Below, piece by piece: positions 1 through 12,500 of a stretch of DNA of 64,000 nucleotides. The stretch is from Bolinopsis microptera (Eukaryota > Ctenophora > Tentaculata > Lobata > Bolinopsidae), in assembly GCF_026151205.1 (NCBI RefSeq), contig NC_087083.1, forward strand, positions 4,008,460 to 4,072,459. The letters are read 5' to 3'. The translations under genes were made by a program, and so were the position numbers. Within the stretch, counting starts at the first letter, position 1, and each line of letters begins with the position of its first letter. The notes beneath the pieces were generated by a model that was not told the origin of the DNA, did no database searches, and was given only the letters and a program-made list of their open reading frames with translations.

Positions 1-233
1 GTGACATCTTGAGGCGCCCACGTGACATACTCCATCCAACACCGTGCATGTTGCTGAGTGTACCGAGCACCACTCACTGGCCAATCACAACGCTGGATCT
101 CACCCACGTGCTAGTTAATAGCCAATCAGCGGACAGTATGCCTGCTAGCAGCCAATAATGGAGAGTTTGCTGCGATCACAGGACACGTTTAGTGTTTTAC
201 GCGTGTGATTGAGTTGTGTGGAAGAGTAGTTCA
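1..233. promoter_or_regulatory. CCAAT/E-box promoter-like patch
   Basis: Three CCAAT boxes (81-85, 122-126, 152-156) and two CACGTG E-boxes (19-24, 105-110) lie within 160 bp, spaced like NF-Y/bHLH promoters. No coding sequence is attached, so a neighbouring gene off the left edge is the likely owner. Direction unknown. Confidence 0.4.
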
Positions 234-234
234 G

Positions 235-1008
235 TTCTCTCCTCCACACCTTTCACACTGTCATGTATGATATAGTCTCTCCTCGACACCTTTCACACTG
301 TCATGTGTGATATAGTCTCTCCTCCACACCTTTCACACTGTCATGTGTGATATAGTCTCTCCTCCACATCTTTCACACTGTCATGTGTGATATAGTCTCT
401 CCTCCACACCTTTCACAGTTCACACTGTCATGTGTGATATAGTCTCTCCTCCACATCTTTCACACTGTCATGTGTGATACCTTACAAGACATATTTATAG
501 CGGCCTAATTTGCGGCGACCGAAATTTTGGCGGTCCGAAAATATGGCGAAATTGAACAAAAACCGTCAAATTTCGGACGTCACAGAAAATAAGGGTATTT
601 TTCATCATTTTTTGTGACAGTTAGCAGTAAGGAAATTTCTGAAATTCGGTGAAATCTTGTAGGTTTACAACCTACCAGGACGAGTTGGACTCGTCGACGG
701 TCCAATATATGGAACAGATATTTTACGAGTATCACCCGTTAAGTAAAATCATGTTCAAACTTAGTCTGTATTAAGACTGTAAGACTTTCATGTTAGCACA
801 TAATACATGTATTTTAATGCAAATTTAAACTGTATTGCTTGACATTGAATTCGTCATTGGTGTGGTGATAATTTGTCCCAAGATGCCAGAATTTATTTAT
901 TTATTTTACTTGATATTACTTTTTAGAAACAAAATAAAGCAGTGAAGGCACAGTCATTGAAATAAGCTAAAAGATAATGCGACGGATTCTATTACGACGA
1001 CCGAAATT

Positions 1009-1044
<36 letters not shown>

Positions 1045-1705
1045 AAGGTATACGGTTGGCCCCCCCCCCCCCCCCCAATTTTGGCGGTCCGAAAATATGG
1101 CGGAAATTTCGGAAAACCGCCACATTTCGTACGTTATAAATATGTCTTGTAAGGTATAGTCTCTCCTCCACACCTTTCACACTGTCATGTGTGATATAGT
1201 CTCTCCTCCACATCTTTCACACTGTCATGTGTGATATAGTCTCTCCTCCACACCTTGCACACTGTCATGTGTGATATAGTCTCTCCTCCACACCTTACAC
1301 ACTGTCATGTGTGATATAGTCTCTCCTCCACACCTTGCACACTGTCATGTGTGATATAGTCTCTCCTCCACATCTTTCACACTGTCATGTGTGATATAGT
1401 CTCTCCTCCACATCTTTCACACTGTCATGTGTGATATAGTCTCTCCTCCACACCTTTCACACTGTCATGTGTGATATAGTCTCTCCTCCACACCTTACAC
1501 ACTGTCATGTGTGATATAGTCTCTCCTCCACACCTTTCACACTGTCATGTGTGATATAGTCTCTCCTCCACACCTTGCACACTGTCATGTGTGATATAGT
1601 CTCTCCTCCACACCTTACACACTGTCATGTGTGATATAGTCTCTCCTCCACACCTTTCACACTGTCATGTGTGATATAGTCTCTCCTCCACACCTTTCAC
1701 ACTGT
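235..1705. repeat. 40-bp minisatellite, split by a MITE
   Basis: About 6 copies at 235-479 and about 14 at 1155-1705 of a 40-bp unit with core CTCTCCTCCACACCTTTCAC and TGTCATGTGTGATATAG. The two halves were one array before the element at 480-1154 inserted. Confidence 0.95.
480..1154. mobile_element. MITE with TA target duplication
   Basis: 675 bp bounded by inverted repeats starting CCTTACAAGACATATTTAT at both ends and flanked by TA. Restoring the target gives an uninterrupted GTGATATAGTC of the 40-bp repeat. TA duplication fits the Tc1/mariner group. The interior has a 33-base G run followed by a C run (1013-1075) and no transposase, so it is non-autonomous. Confidence 0.8.
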
Positions 1706-1784
1706 TGTTATTTCTTTAGAGCCTGTCATGAGAACCCATGGTCTGACAAGTTTGTTTGGATGATGTGTGATTAAATCTAAAGCT

Positions 1785-2335
1785 TCTCGAGACTTACAAA
1801 TCGCACTTTACTCAAACTTTTCATACATTTGTATGGCCAAGAGACGGATAATCGGTGAAATTTTCGGCCAATTTTAAGCAGCCGAACTCAAAATATTCTT
1901 GCAAACACAGGAAACCTTGTCCAAAGGGGCATTTTGGGGGTCACAAAGGCGCATATCTCGAGACTCAAAAGTCCCACTTTCTTCAAACTTTTCACATCGC
2001 TGTATGGCCAGGACACGGATAATCGGTGAGATTTTGGGCAAATTGTAAGCAGCCGAACTCGAGATATCCCTTGAAAACCCGAAAACCCTATCCAAAGGGG
2101 CAATTTCGGGGTTCACAAAGGCGCATATCTCGTCACTTTTCAAAGGCGCATATCTCGAGACTCAAAAGTCCCACTTTCTTCAAACTTTTCACATCGCTGT
2201 ATGGCCAGGACACGGATAATCGGTGAGATTTTGGGCAAATTTTAAGCAGCCGAACTCGAGATATCCCTTGAAAACCCGAAAACCCTATCCAAAGGGACAA
2301 TTTTGGGGGTCACAAAGGCGCATATCTCGAGACTT
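1785..2335. repeat. About 190-bp imperfect tandem repeat, 3 copies
   Basis: Three diverged copies each contain GCGCATATCTCGAGACT, CACGGATAATCGGTGA and CTATCCAAAGGG-like blocks. Some frames stay open through it but resemble no protein. Confidence 0.85.
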
Positions 2336-2488
2336 ACATGGAAAATGATTTGACGTCGGTTTTTTTTCGAATCGATTTAAAAACGATGGCGGACATGAGC
2401 CACCATATATTATATGTCCTTCTTATCTTATTCTATTCTGATTAGTTATTATAACAGTAACACCCCACGATATAATGTAGATCAGTCT

Positions 2489-2685
2489 TTGTAGGTTTAT
2501 GACCTACCAGGACGCGCGCCGAGTTGGACTCGTCGAAACAAATATTTTACGAGTATCACCCGTTAAATCAGTCTAAGCGAGACAATATTGTTTTCCTCTC
2601 AAATAATATAAAAACTATTGCTTAACGGGTGATACTCGTAAAATATTTGTTTCAAAGACCGTCGACGAGTCCAATAAACCTACAA
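2489..2685. mobile_element. Foldback element
   Basis: Two inverted arms (2489-2574 and 2613-2685) share TTGTAGGTTTAT, GTTGGACTCGTCGA and ATTTTACGAGTATCACCCG around a 38-bp loop. A single related arm lies at 655-745 inside the MITE at 480-1154, so this is a dispersed family. No coding capacity. Confidence 0.7.
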
Positions 2686-2694
2686 GAGAATGCG

Positions 2695-3030
2695 ACCATT
2701 TTACCGTTACGATATAGTTTAATTGCTATATCATGTATATGTATCTGCGACACTAAATAAAATGTGCAGTCTTACATTTAACGAAAACAAATTACATTTC
2801 AATTACAAATTATCACCTGGACAATTAGAATCGTACATCAAAATTTACAACTACAAGTTTTTCGACTGAAACAATAAATGAGTTTTCTATTAAACTTAAA
2901 CATAATCAAAAAAACTTTGCTTGATAAATGTTCATTTGTTTTTCTCATAAAAATTCTCGCAAATCAGATTGTAAACTTGGACAGAACTTTGTTGTCTTGA
3001 AGTTGACTTTAAGATTTTCAGGTGGGTCTC
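2695..3030. other. AT-rich intergenic DNA, nothing recognised
   Basis: No long frame, array or inverted repeat seen between the foldback element and the ATG2 3' end. Confidence 0.5.
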
Positions 3031-3033
3031 AAG

Positions 3034-3039
3034 TTTATT
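3034..3039 (-). promoter_or_regulatory. ATG2: Candidate ATG2 polyadenylation signal
   Basis: TTTATT on the plus strand reads AATAAA on the transcript strand, about 375 nt after the ATG2 stop. It is the best signal seen in this stretch, but AATAAA is common in AT-rich DNA. Confidence 0.3.
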
Positions 3040-3412
3040 AACATAAACAAAAATTCAACTCACCAAACCTTTAAAAAAAACAACAGTAAATATAAGATTT
3101 AACACGGCTTTGGTTTTTAACTTAAACAATCAAATTTCACGTAAAAATCTGTAAATAAATCAGTTGTCTTGTTTACTTAACAGTTGTCTTGTTTACTTAA
3201 CGGGTTCTGCACTTAGAAGATAGGGCAAAATTACAGATTTTTACGTAGATCGATACTTTTCTTCGCGCTCTTTCAGGGTACCTGAAATCGGAAACATTAA
3301 CACAACGCTGAAACTTGAAAGTTATAATTATTTGAATATCTAATTTAATGAAGGTGGTTTGAAACTAACATTGCTATATATATATAGTACAGGGTGTATA
3401 ATAGCAGAAGTA
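3040..3412 (-). other. ATG2: Probable ATG2 3' UTR
   Basis: AT-rich sequence after the ATG2 stop with no long frame. It contains a 21-bp direct duplication around 3165-3200 (core TTGTCTTGTTTACTTAACRG) and a short TA run near 3375. Confidence 0.45.
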
Positions 3413-3512
3413 TTACTCACTGGGTTTGAGATGGTTCTGCGCGCCGTTAGAAAGCTGTGTAATAACTTTAGGAAGAGTTATAAAGGGGAGTAACAGGGTG
3501 GGAGGAATCTCT
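3413..3512 (-). CDS. ATG2: ATG2 terminal exon 23 with stop codon
   Basis: 100 bp encoding EIPPTLLLPFITLPKVITQL and ending NHLKPSE before TAA (stop at 3413-3415). It aligns with the family's LPPTVVKPLILATEATSxLLGGMRNQ tail but is short. Acceptor TTATTAACAG. Confidence 0.88.
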
Positions 3513-6500
3513 CTGTTAATAATTAGTTAATTAGTTAATTAGTTAATTAGTTAATTATACTAATTAGTTGGTTCTGCGCGCCGTTAGAAAGCTGTGTAAT
3601 AACTTTAGGAAGAGTAATAAAGGGGAGTAACAGGGTGGGAGGAATCTCTCTGTTAATAATTAGTCTTCAGATAAAGGAGTACATAGTCTGTTGAATATTG
3701 ATATTATTTCCCATCTCTTAACTCGAAATAAGAGGGTACCATAATAATCTAGTAGCAGAGTGATATCACTCTAGTAGCAGAGTGGTTAAAAACACAGTGG
3801 TATTAACAAGTCTCGATAGAAGCGCCTAGTAAGGTTGTAAGATAAAGGCGAATAACCTGAGGACCCCCCTAGTAAGGTTGTAAGATAAAGGTGAATAACC
3901 TGAGGACCCCCTAGTAAGGTTGTAAGATAAAGGTGAATAACCTGAGGACCCCCCCTAGTAAGGTTGTAAGATAAAGGCGAATAACCTGAGGACCCCCCTA
4001 GTAAGGTTGTAAGATAAAGGTGAATAACCTGAGGACCCCCCCCCCCTAGTAAGGTTGTAAGATAAAGGTGAATAACCTGAGGACCCCCCCTAGTAAGGTT
4101 GTAAGATAAAGGTGAATAACCTGAGGACCCCCCTAGTGATGTTATAAGATAAAGGCGAATAACCTGAGGACCCCCCCCTAGTAAGGTTATAAGATAAAGG
4201 TGTATAACCTGAGGACCCCCCCCCCCCCTAGTAAGGTTGTAAGATAAAGGCGAATAACCTGAGGACCCCCCCTAGTAAGGTTGTAAGATAAAGATGAATA
4301 ACCCGAGGACCCCCCCCCCCCAGTAAGGTTGTAAGATAAAGGCGAATAACCTGAGGACCCCCCCTAGTAAGGTTATAAGATAAAGGTGTATAACCTGAGG
4401 AGTGAGGACCCCCCCTAGTAAGGTTGTAAGATAAAGGTGAATAACCTGAGGACCCCCCTAGTAAGGTTGTAAGATAAAGGTGAATAACCTGAGGACCCCC
4501 CCTAGTAAGGTTGTAAGATAAAGGTGAATAACCTGAGGACCCCCCCTAGTAAGGTTGTAAGATAAAGGCGAATAACCTGAGGACCCCCCCTAGTAAGGTT
4601 GTAAGATAAAGGTGAATAACCTGAGGACCCCCCCAGTAAGGTTGTAAGATAAAGGTGAATAACCTGAGGACCCCCCTAGTAAGGTTGTAAGATGAAGGTG
4701 AATAACCTGAGGACCCCCCTAGTAAGGTTGTAAGATAAAGGCGAATAACCTGAGGACCCCCCCTAGTTAGGTTGTAAGATAAAGGCGAATAACCTGAGGA
4801 CCCCCCCTAGTTAGGTTGTAAGATAAAGGTGAATAACCTGAGGACCCCCCTAGTAAGGTTGTAAGATGAAGGTGAATAACCTGAGGACCCCCCTAGTAAG
4901 GTTGTAAGATAAAGGCGAATAACCTGAGGACCCCCCCTAGTTAGGTTGTAAGATAAAGGCGAATAACCTGAGGACCCCCCCTAGTTAGGTTGTAAGATAA
5001 AGGCAAATAACCTGAGGACCCCCCTAGTAAGGTTGTAAGATAAAGGCGAATAACCTGAGGACCCCCCTAGTAAGGTTGTAAGATAAAGGCGAATAACCTG
5101 AGGACCCCCCCTAGTAAGGTTGTAAGATAAAGGCGAATAACCTGAGGACCCCCCCTAGTAAGGTTGTAAGATAAAGGTGAATAACCTGAGGACCCCCCCC
5201 CCTAGTAAGGTTGCAAGATAAAGGTGAATAACCTGAGGACCCCCCCCTAGTAAGGTTGTAAGATAAAGGTGAATAACCTGAGGACCCCCCCCCCTAGTAA
5301 GGTTGTAAGATAAAGGTGAATAACCTGAGGACCCCCCCTACAGCAGAAGTAATTCCTTTAGTCGTGTGGTTATAGAGAGCTGCGTGCTGGATACTGCTAG
5401 CTCGGGAACTGATATCAGTCGTCACTACCTGCACGTGGTAGTTTAAATAAACTAACTGATTAACTAATTAACTAATCAACTAATTAACTAATTAACTAAT
5501 TAACTAATTAACAAGTCATATAACAGTTCCATGCTTCTACCTTGAGATTAATATACCCACAAAATCATAGAACAAACTACCTTATCAAGTTATCGATTAA
5601 CGTTACAAACCTTATTACCAGATAATTAACTGAATATTTATTTACCTGGTAAGTAATGAGGTTGCCCCCCCCCCCTTATTTACCTGGTAAGTAATGAGGT
5701 TGCCCCCTCCCTTATTTACCTGGTAAATAATGAGGTTGCCCCCTTATTTACCAGGTAAATAATGAGGTTGCCCCCCCCTTATTTACCAGGTAAATAATGA
5801 GGTTGCCCCCTTATTTACCAGGTAAATAATGAGGTTGCCCCCCATTATTTACCAGGTAAATAATGAGGTTGCCCCCCATTATTTACCAGGTAAATAATGA
5901 GGTTGCCCCCCCTTATTTACCAGGTAAATAATGAGGTTGCCCCCCCCCTTATTTACCAGGTAAATAATGAGGTTGCCCCCCCCTTATTTACCAGGTAAAT
6001 AATGAGGTTGCCCCCCCTTATTTACCAGGTAAATAATGAGGTTGCCCCCCCCCCCCCCCCTTATTTACCAGGTAAATAATGAGGTTGCCCCCCCCCCCCC
6101 TTATTTACCAGGTAAATAATGAGGTTGCCCCCCCCCCCCTTATTTACCTGGTAAGCGTTAACTAGACCCTCTCTAAGATCAGCTGGGTGCTGGAACGAGG
6201 GAGAACTCCTTCTGTGTTGGGACGGAGACACTAGGTCGTACGTTACCTGTTGTTATTTAGTGTGTTATTAATTTACAATTGTTTCAATATCAATTAATTT
6301 TCGAAATTTGGTTTATAATTAGTGTATGATTAATTTAAAGTTAGTGATTAGTATTTATTCAATATAGGATTAGCAAACCTCAGTGGTTACTATTGGTAAC
6401 TATGGTTACTAACCTCAGCCACACACTGAATTGAGGAGAATAGTTTAGTTGTGAGCTGTAAGAGTGAGACAGCAGTACTGTGTGTAAAACTGTTAGCCCC

Positions 6501-9500
6501 TCTCTGCAGTCCTCTCACTATCCTACCATCCTCCCTGTACTGCTGCACTGGCAAGTAGACCAGATCCACCACTCCTGACACATAATTAAATATTAACTAA
6601 TTAACTAATTAACTAATTAACTAATTAACTAATTACGTAGTTAATAAGGTTATGATAAGTTTACCTGAGAACAGCTGAATGAAGGAGTGCATTGTTTACC
6701 TGAGAACAGCTGAATGAAGGAGTGCATTGTTTACCTGAGAACAGCTGAATGAAGGAGTGCATTGTTTACCTGAGAACAGCTGAATGAAGGAGTGCATTGT
6801 TTACCTGAGAACAGCTGAATGAAGGAGTGCATTGTTTACCTGAGAACAGCTGAATGAAGGAGTGCATTGTTTACCTGAGAACAGCTGAATGAAGGAGTGC
6901 ATTGTTTACCTGAGAACAGCTGAATGAAGGAGTGCATTGTTTACCTGAGAACAGCTGAATGAAGGAGTGCATTGTTTACCTGAGAACAGCTGAATGAAGG
7001 AGTGCATTGTTTACTTGAGAACAGCTGAATAAAGGAGTGCATTGTTTACCTGAGAACAGCTGAATGAAGGAGTGCATTGTTTACCTGAGAACAGCTGAAT
7101 GAAGGAGTGCATTGTTTACCTGAGAACAGCTGAATGAAGGAGTGCATTGTTTACCTGAGAACAGCTGAATGAAGGAGTGCATTGTTTACCTGAGAACAGC
7201 TGAATGAAGGAGTGCATTGTTTACCTGAGAACAGCTGAATGAAGGAGTGCATTGTTTACCTGAGAACAGCTGAATGAAGGAGTGCATTGTTTACCTGAGA
7301 ACAGCTGAATGAAGGAGTGCATTGTTTACCTGAGAACAGCTGAATGAAGGAGTGCATTGTTTACCTGAGAACAGCTGAATGAAGGAGTGCATTGTTTACC
7401 TGAGAACAGCTGAATGAAGGAGTGCATTGTTTACCTGAGAACAGCTGAATGAAGGAGTGCATTGTTTACCTGAGAACAGCTGAATGAAGGAGTGCATTGT
7501 TTACCTGAGAACAGCTGAATGAAGGAGTGCATTGTTTACCTGAGAACAGCTGAATGAAGGAGTGCATTGTTTACCTGAGAACAGCTGAATGAAGGAGTGC
7601 ATTGTTTACCTGAGAACAGCTGAATGAAGGAGTGCATTGTTTACCTGAGAACAGCTGAATGAAGGAGTGCATTGTTTACCTGAGAACAGCTGAATGAAGG
7701 AGTGCATTGTTTACCTGAGAACAGCTGAATGAAGGAGTGCATTGTTTACCTGAGAACAGCTGAATGAAGGAGTGCATTGTTTACCTGAGAACAGCTGAAT
7801 GAAGGAGTGCATTGTTTACCTGAGAACAGCTGAATGAAGGAGTGCATTGTTTACCTGAGAACAGCTGAATGAAGGAGTGCATTGTTTACCTGAGAACAGC
7901 TGAATGAAGGAGTGCATTGTTTACCTGAGAACAGCTGAATGAAGGAGTGCATTGTTTACCTGAGAACAGCTGAATGAAGGAGTGCATTGTTTACCTGAGA
8001 ACAGCTGAATGAAGGAGTGCATTGTTTACCTGAGAACAGCTGAATGAAGGAGTGCATTGTTTACCTGAGAACAGCTGAATGAAGGAGTGCATTGTTTACC
8101 TGAGAACAGCTGAATGAAGGAGTGCATTGTTTACCTGAGAACAGCTGAATGAAGGAGTGCATTGTTTACCTGAGAACAGCTGAATGAAGGAGTGCATTGT
8201 TTACCTGAGAACAGCTGAATGAAGGAGTGCATTGTTTACCTGAGAACAGCTGAATGAAGGAGTGCATTGTTTACTTGAGAACAGCTGAATGAAGGAGTGC
8301 AGTGTTTACCTGAGAACAGCTGAATGAAGGAGTGCATTGGTCCGACTCCCCCTAAAATGGAAGGTAGTTGGGATGTCTTTATGTCATTTACCCACTGATT
8401 CGTAGCCCATTCTAAGAGTCGAGAGTAGCCCAATAAACCTGTAGTATTAGACTCGGTTATTAACGTGGAATAAACGGGGTCTGGACTCTACGGCGTGAGA
8501 CTCTACGGCGGGTTAGGGTTAGGGTTAGGGTTAGGGTTAGGGTAAGGGTAAGGGTAAGGGTAAGGGTTAGAGTTAGGGTTAGGGTTAGAGTCTTACGCCG
8601 TAGAGTCTTACGCCGTAGAGCGTAGAGTCCCGGACCCAATGTTTAATCCATTAATAAGTTAATATATACTTATTACTTACTTCCCGTTTAAATGCTGACA
8701 AGAAAATGTCGCTGCTAGCAGAGAACCAATAGTGGTCGGATATTTATTCTAATTTGAACTTCTGATTCCACTTACCCTGTCTGTAACAAAGGGACTTGAG
8801 TCTGAGTTCTGAACAATTACCTGGTTACCTGGTTACCTGGTTACCTGGTTACCTGGTTACCTGGTTACCTGGTTACCAATCACCCTGTCTGTAACAAAGG
8901 GACTTGAGTCTAAGTTCTGAACAATTACCTGGTTACCTGGTTACCTGGTTACCTGGTTACCTGGTTACCTGGTTACCTGGTTACCTGGTTACCTGGTTAC
9001 CAATCACCCTGTCTGTAACAAAGGGACTTGAGTCTAAGTTCTGAACAATTACCTGGTTACCTGGTTACCTGGTTACCTGGTTACCTGGTTACCTGGTTAC
9101 CAATCACCCTGTCTGTAACAAAGGGACTTGAGTCTAAGTTCTGAACAATTACCTGGTTACCTGGTTACCTCGTTACCTGGTTACCTGGTTACCTGGTTAC
9201 CACTTACCCTGTCTGTAACAAAGGGATTTGAGTCTGAGTTCTGAACAATTGAGCTGAGCCAATCCTATCAGCAGATTAGTCACTGGATTACTGATTAAAT
9301 TCTTATCTCCTCTTATGTTCTTTCCCTGGTGGGTGGTGTTATCAAATAATTAACGTTGTAATCAGTTAATCAGTGTAGTCAAACATTAATTTACTCGAAA
9401 CCCTAAATAATGTAATAATAATTTGATAGATTAAAATTCAAAAGACTACAACAGACTACAATTCTATTTTCATTTTTTAGATTTCAGAATGTCGATATGG

Positions 9501-12500
9501 TTACCTTGTAGTCCACTCTGATAGGCACCTCAGGAGAGAAAACAAACGCTTTGATAAAAGTGGGAGTATCTTCAATGTCGGGTGTCGACCGGTTGGACTC
9601 TGCTTTAAATAAATTGGATAAGATTTTGGTGAAGGCGCTATCGTGTTAACGATCAAAAGGTTGCGAGTTCGAGACCCTCTAAAGATCTCCCCTAGTAGAA
9701 GATCTCCCCTTGTAGAAGATAAACTGAATGTTGGGCCCCACTAACCTGGTAATGTAGTCCCACAGACAGACCCTGATGCAGCAGTAGATCTAGCGTGTAG
9801 AGAAGAGGATGCTGATGACGTCATACTCCCACGAGATGATGACGTCATTGGTGCCGTCACACCTCCCCTCTCCGACACAGCACACGCGGTTGTCTTGCCT
9901 ACCACTGCTGAACTTTTACCGAAAGAGAGCGGCTCCTCAGCCACTGTTCTGGTAGTAGAGGTTGTACAGGGAGGGTTGCTAGGAGACGCACGGGTAGGAA
10001 CGCGCGCACGCCGGTAGGGCGCTATCTCGGACATGTTGTTGAAGAAGTTGAACATGAAGATGAGTGCGTCCTGGTCGATGTTAAATCGGAGAGGGAGGAG
10101 TGATACTCGGATTATCGCATCTTCTGTTAGCTCTTCCGATCTGTTGTGGACTACCTGATAGAGGAACACATTACAGACATTGTCCCAGCTTACATCCTCA
10201 TAGAAATATTCTTAATATATCTCAATCTGACCAATCAAAATATAAAAACAACTGCTTACTTTAACAGAGAGCATGGGGGTACGGGAGGGTCGGGGGTTCT
10301 CGTCTGTACTGTACTGATATAGGTTACCTGGTTACCTGGTTACCTGATTACCTGGTTACCTGGTTACCTGGTTACCTGGTTACTCACTTTAACAGAGAGC
10401 ATGGGGGTACGGGAGGGTCGGGGGTTCTCGTCTGTACTGTACTGATATAGGTTACCTGTTTACCTGGTTACCTGGTTACCTGGTTACCTGGTTACCTGGT
10501 TACCTGGTTACTCACTTTATCAGAGAGCATGGGGGTACGGGAGGGTCGGGGGTTCTCGTCTGTACTGTACTGATATAGGTTACCTGGTTACCTGGTTACC
10601 TGGTTACCTGGTTACCTGGTTACCTGGTTACCTGGTTACCTGGTTACCTGGTTACTCACTTTAACAGAGAGCATGGGGGTACGGGAGGGTCGGGGGTTCT
10701 CGTCTGTACTGTACTGATATAGGTTACCTGGTTACCTGGTTACCTGGTTACCTGGTTACCTGGTTACCTGGTTACCTGGTTACTCACTTTAACAGAGAGC
10801 ATGGGGGTACGGGAGGGTCGGGGGTTCTCGTCTGTACTGTACTGATAGAGGTTACCTGGTTACCTGGTTACCTGGTTACCTGGTTACCTGGTTACCTGGT
10901 TACCTGGTTACTCACTTTAACAGAGAGCATGGGGGTTCTGGAGGGTCGGGGGTTCTCGTCTGTACTGTACTGATAGAGGTTACCTGGTTACCTGATTACC
11001 TGGTTACCTGGTTACCTGGTTACTCACTTTAACAGAGAGCATGGGGGTTCTGGAGGGTCGGGGGTTCTCGTCTGTACTGTACTGATAGAGGAACTTGTTG
11101 AAGTTACTAGAACCCATCTTGTCTCTGATTTCTACATCAGTTAGTATCAGGCACAGTCTGAAAGTTAAATACGTTAAATAATAATATTAGGCTTAACATG
11201 AAGATTTCATGTAAATCAAGAATAAAGAAAAATTAATGTCTTTAACACCCTTACCATGGTTACTAACGGTTACCATGGTTACTATGCAGGAATGAAGTAG
11301 AAAACTACCTGAATATCTGAAGTGCAGTTTCAGGATACTGCTCGAATCTGAGTTTTATTTTATTAATCTGAAACTCCATCTGTTCGGACTTGTTCCGTCC
11401 AACTTCATGGTTCTTATTAGGACTGTTTCTCCGCTCTCTGCCACCTGATTCACTGGACAAGTAGACTGTGTAGTTGTCATGGTAACAAGTAGACTGTGTA
11501 GTTGTCATGGTAACAAGTAGACTGGATTGATGTGATGCTAATCAACGAGCTATCCTTATTTTCAGAAAGTTCAGGGGGAGGGGGGCTAACTAGCCAATTG
11601 TCAGGTAGCCTAGTCCTTCAATTTCGCAAAATCAAACAGCAGATTAAAAAAACCTAAGCTTACCAAAAACGTAAAATGTATCACAAGACAAACGACAATT
11701 ATTAACTTATTAATTTAACCACCAAACATTATTAATTAAAATAACATAACTATTTATTGTTAATATTGAACTATTAACCTGTTAGTTACTAATGGTTACC
11801 ATGGTTACTAACTAACCTGGTAGTTACTAATGGTTACCATGGTTACTAACTAACCTGGTAGTTACTAATGGTTACCATGGTTACTAACTAACCTGGTAGT
11901 ACGCGATCTGTCTGATCTAGGAGTGCCGGGCAAGGAGCGAGGTTCCTGAGCGGGGAAGTCGTTACCTCCGTACATTATCCACTGCAGGGACAGTTCCTTT
12001 ATCTGAGGGATTGGAATATTAACTTCACAAGCTCGGGTATGATAGGTATTTGATTTTGGTACATTTTTACAAACATGAGCTCCCCTAGTATCTATTACCG
12101 TGATCCCCTAGTATCTATTACCGTGATCCCCTAGTATCTATTACCGTGATCCCCTAGTATCTATTACCGTGATCCCCTAGTATCTATTACCGTGATCCCC
12201 TAGTATCTATTACCGTGATCCCCTAGTATCTATTACCGTGATCCCCTAGTATCTATTACCGTGATCCCCTAGTATCTATTACCGTGATCCCCTAGTATCT
12301 ATTACCGTGATCCCCTAGTATCTATTACCGTGATCCCCTAGTATCTATTACCGTGATCCCCTAGTATCTATTACCGTGATCCCCAAGTATCTATTACCGT
12401 GATTCTGGAGAGAGGGAGAGGGAAGTGAGGGGGAGATTTGAGCTGGTCAGTATCTTCAGGTAAAGTCAGATGATCCTCCACAAGTTTGCAAGGAGTGTCC

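Noticed and set aside
8660-8725. Possible small ATG2 exon (acceptor CTGCTAGCAG, donor AA|GTAAGT)
   Set aside because: Exons 18 and 19 join directly in phase and match the family without a gap, so an extra exon is not needed.
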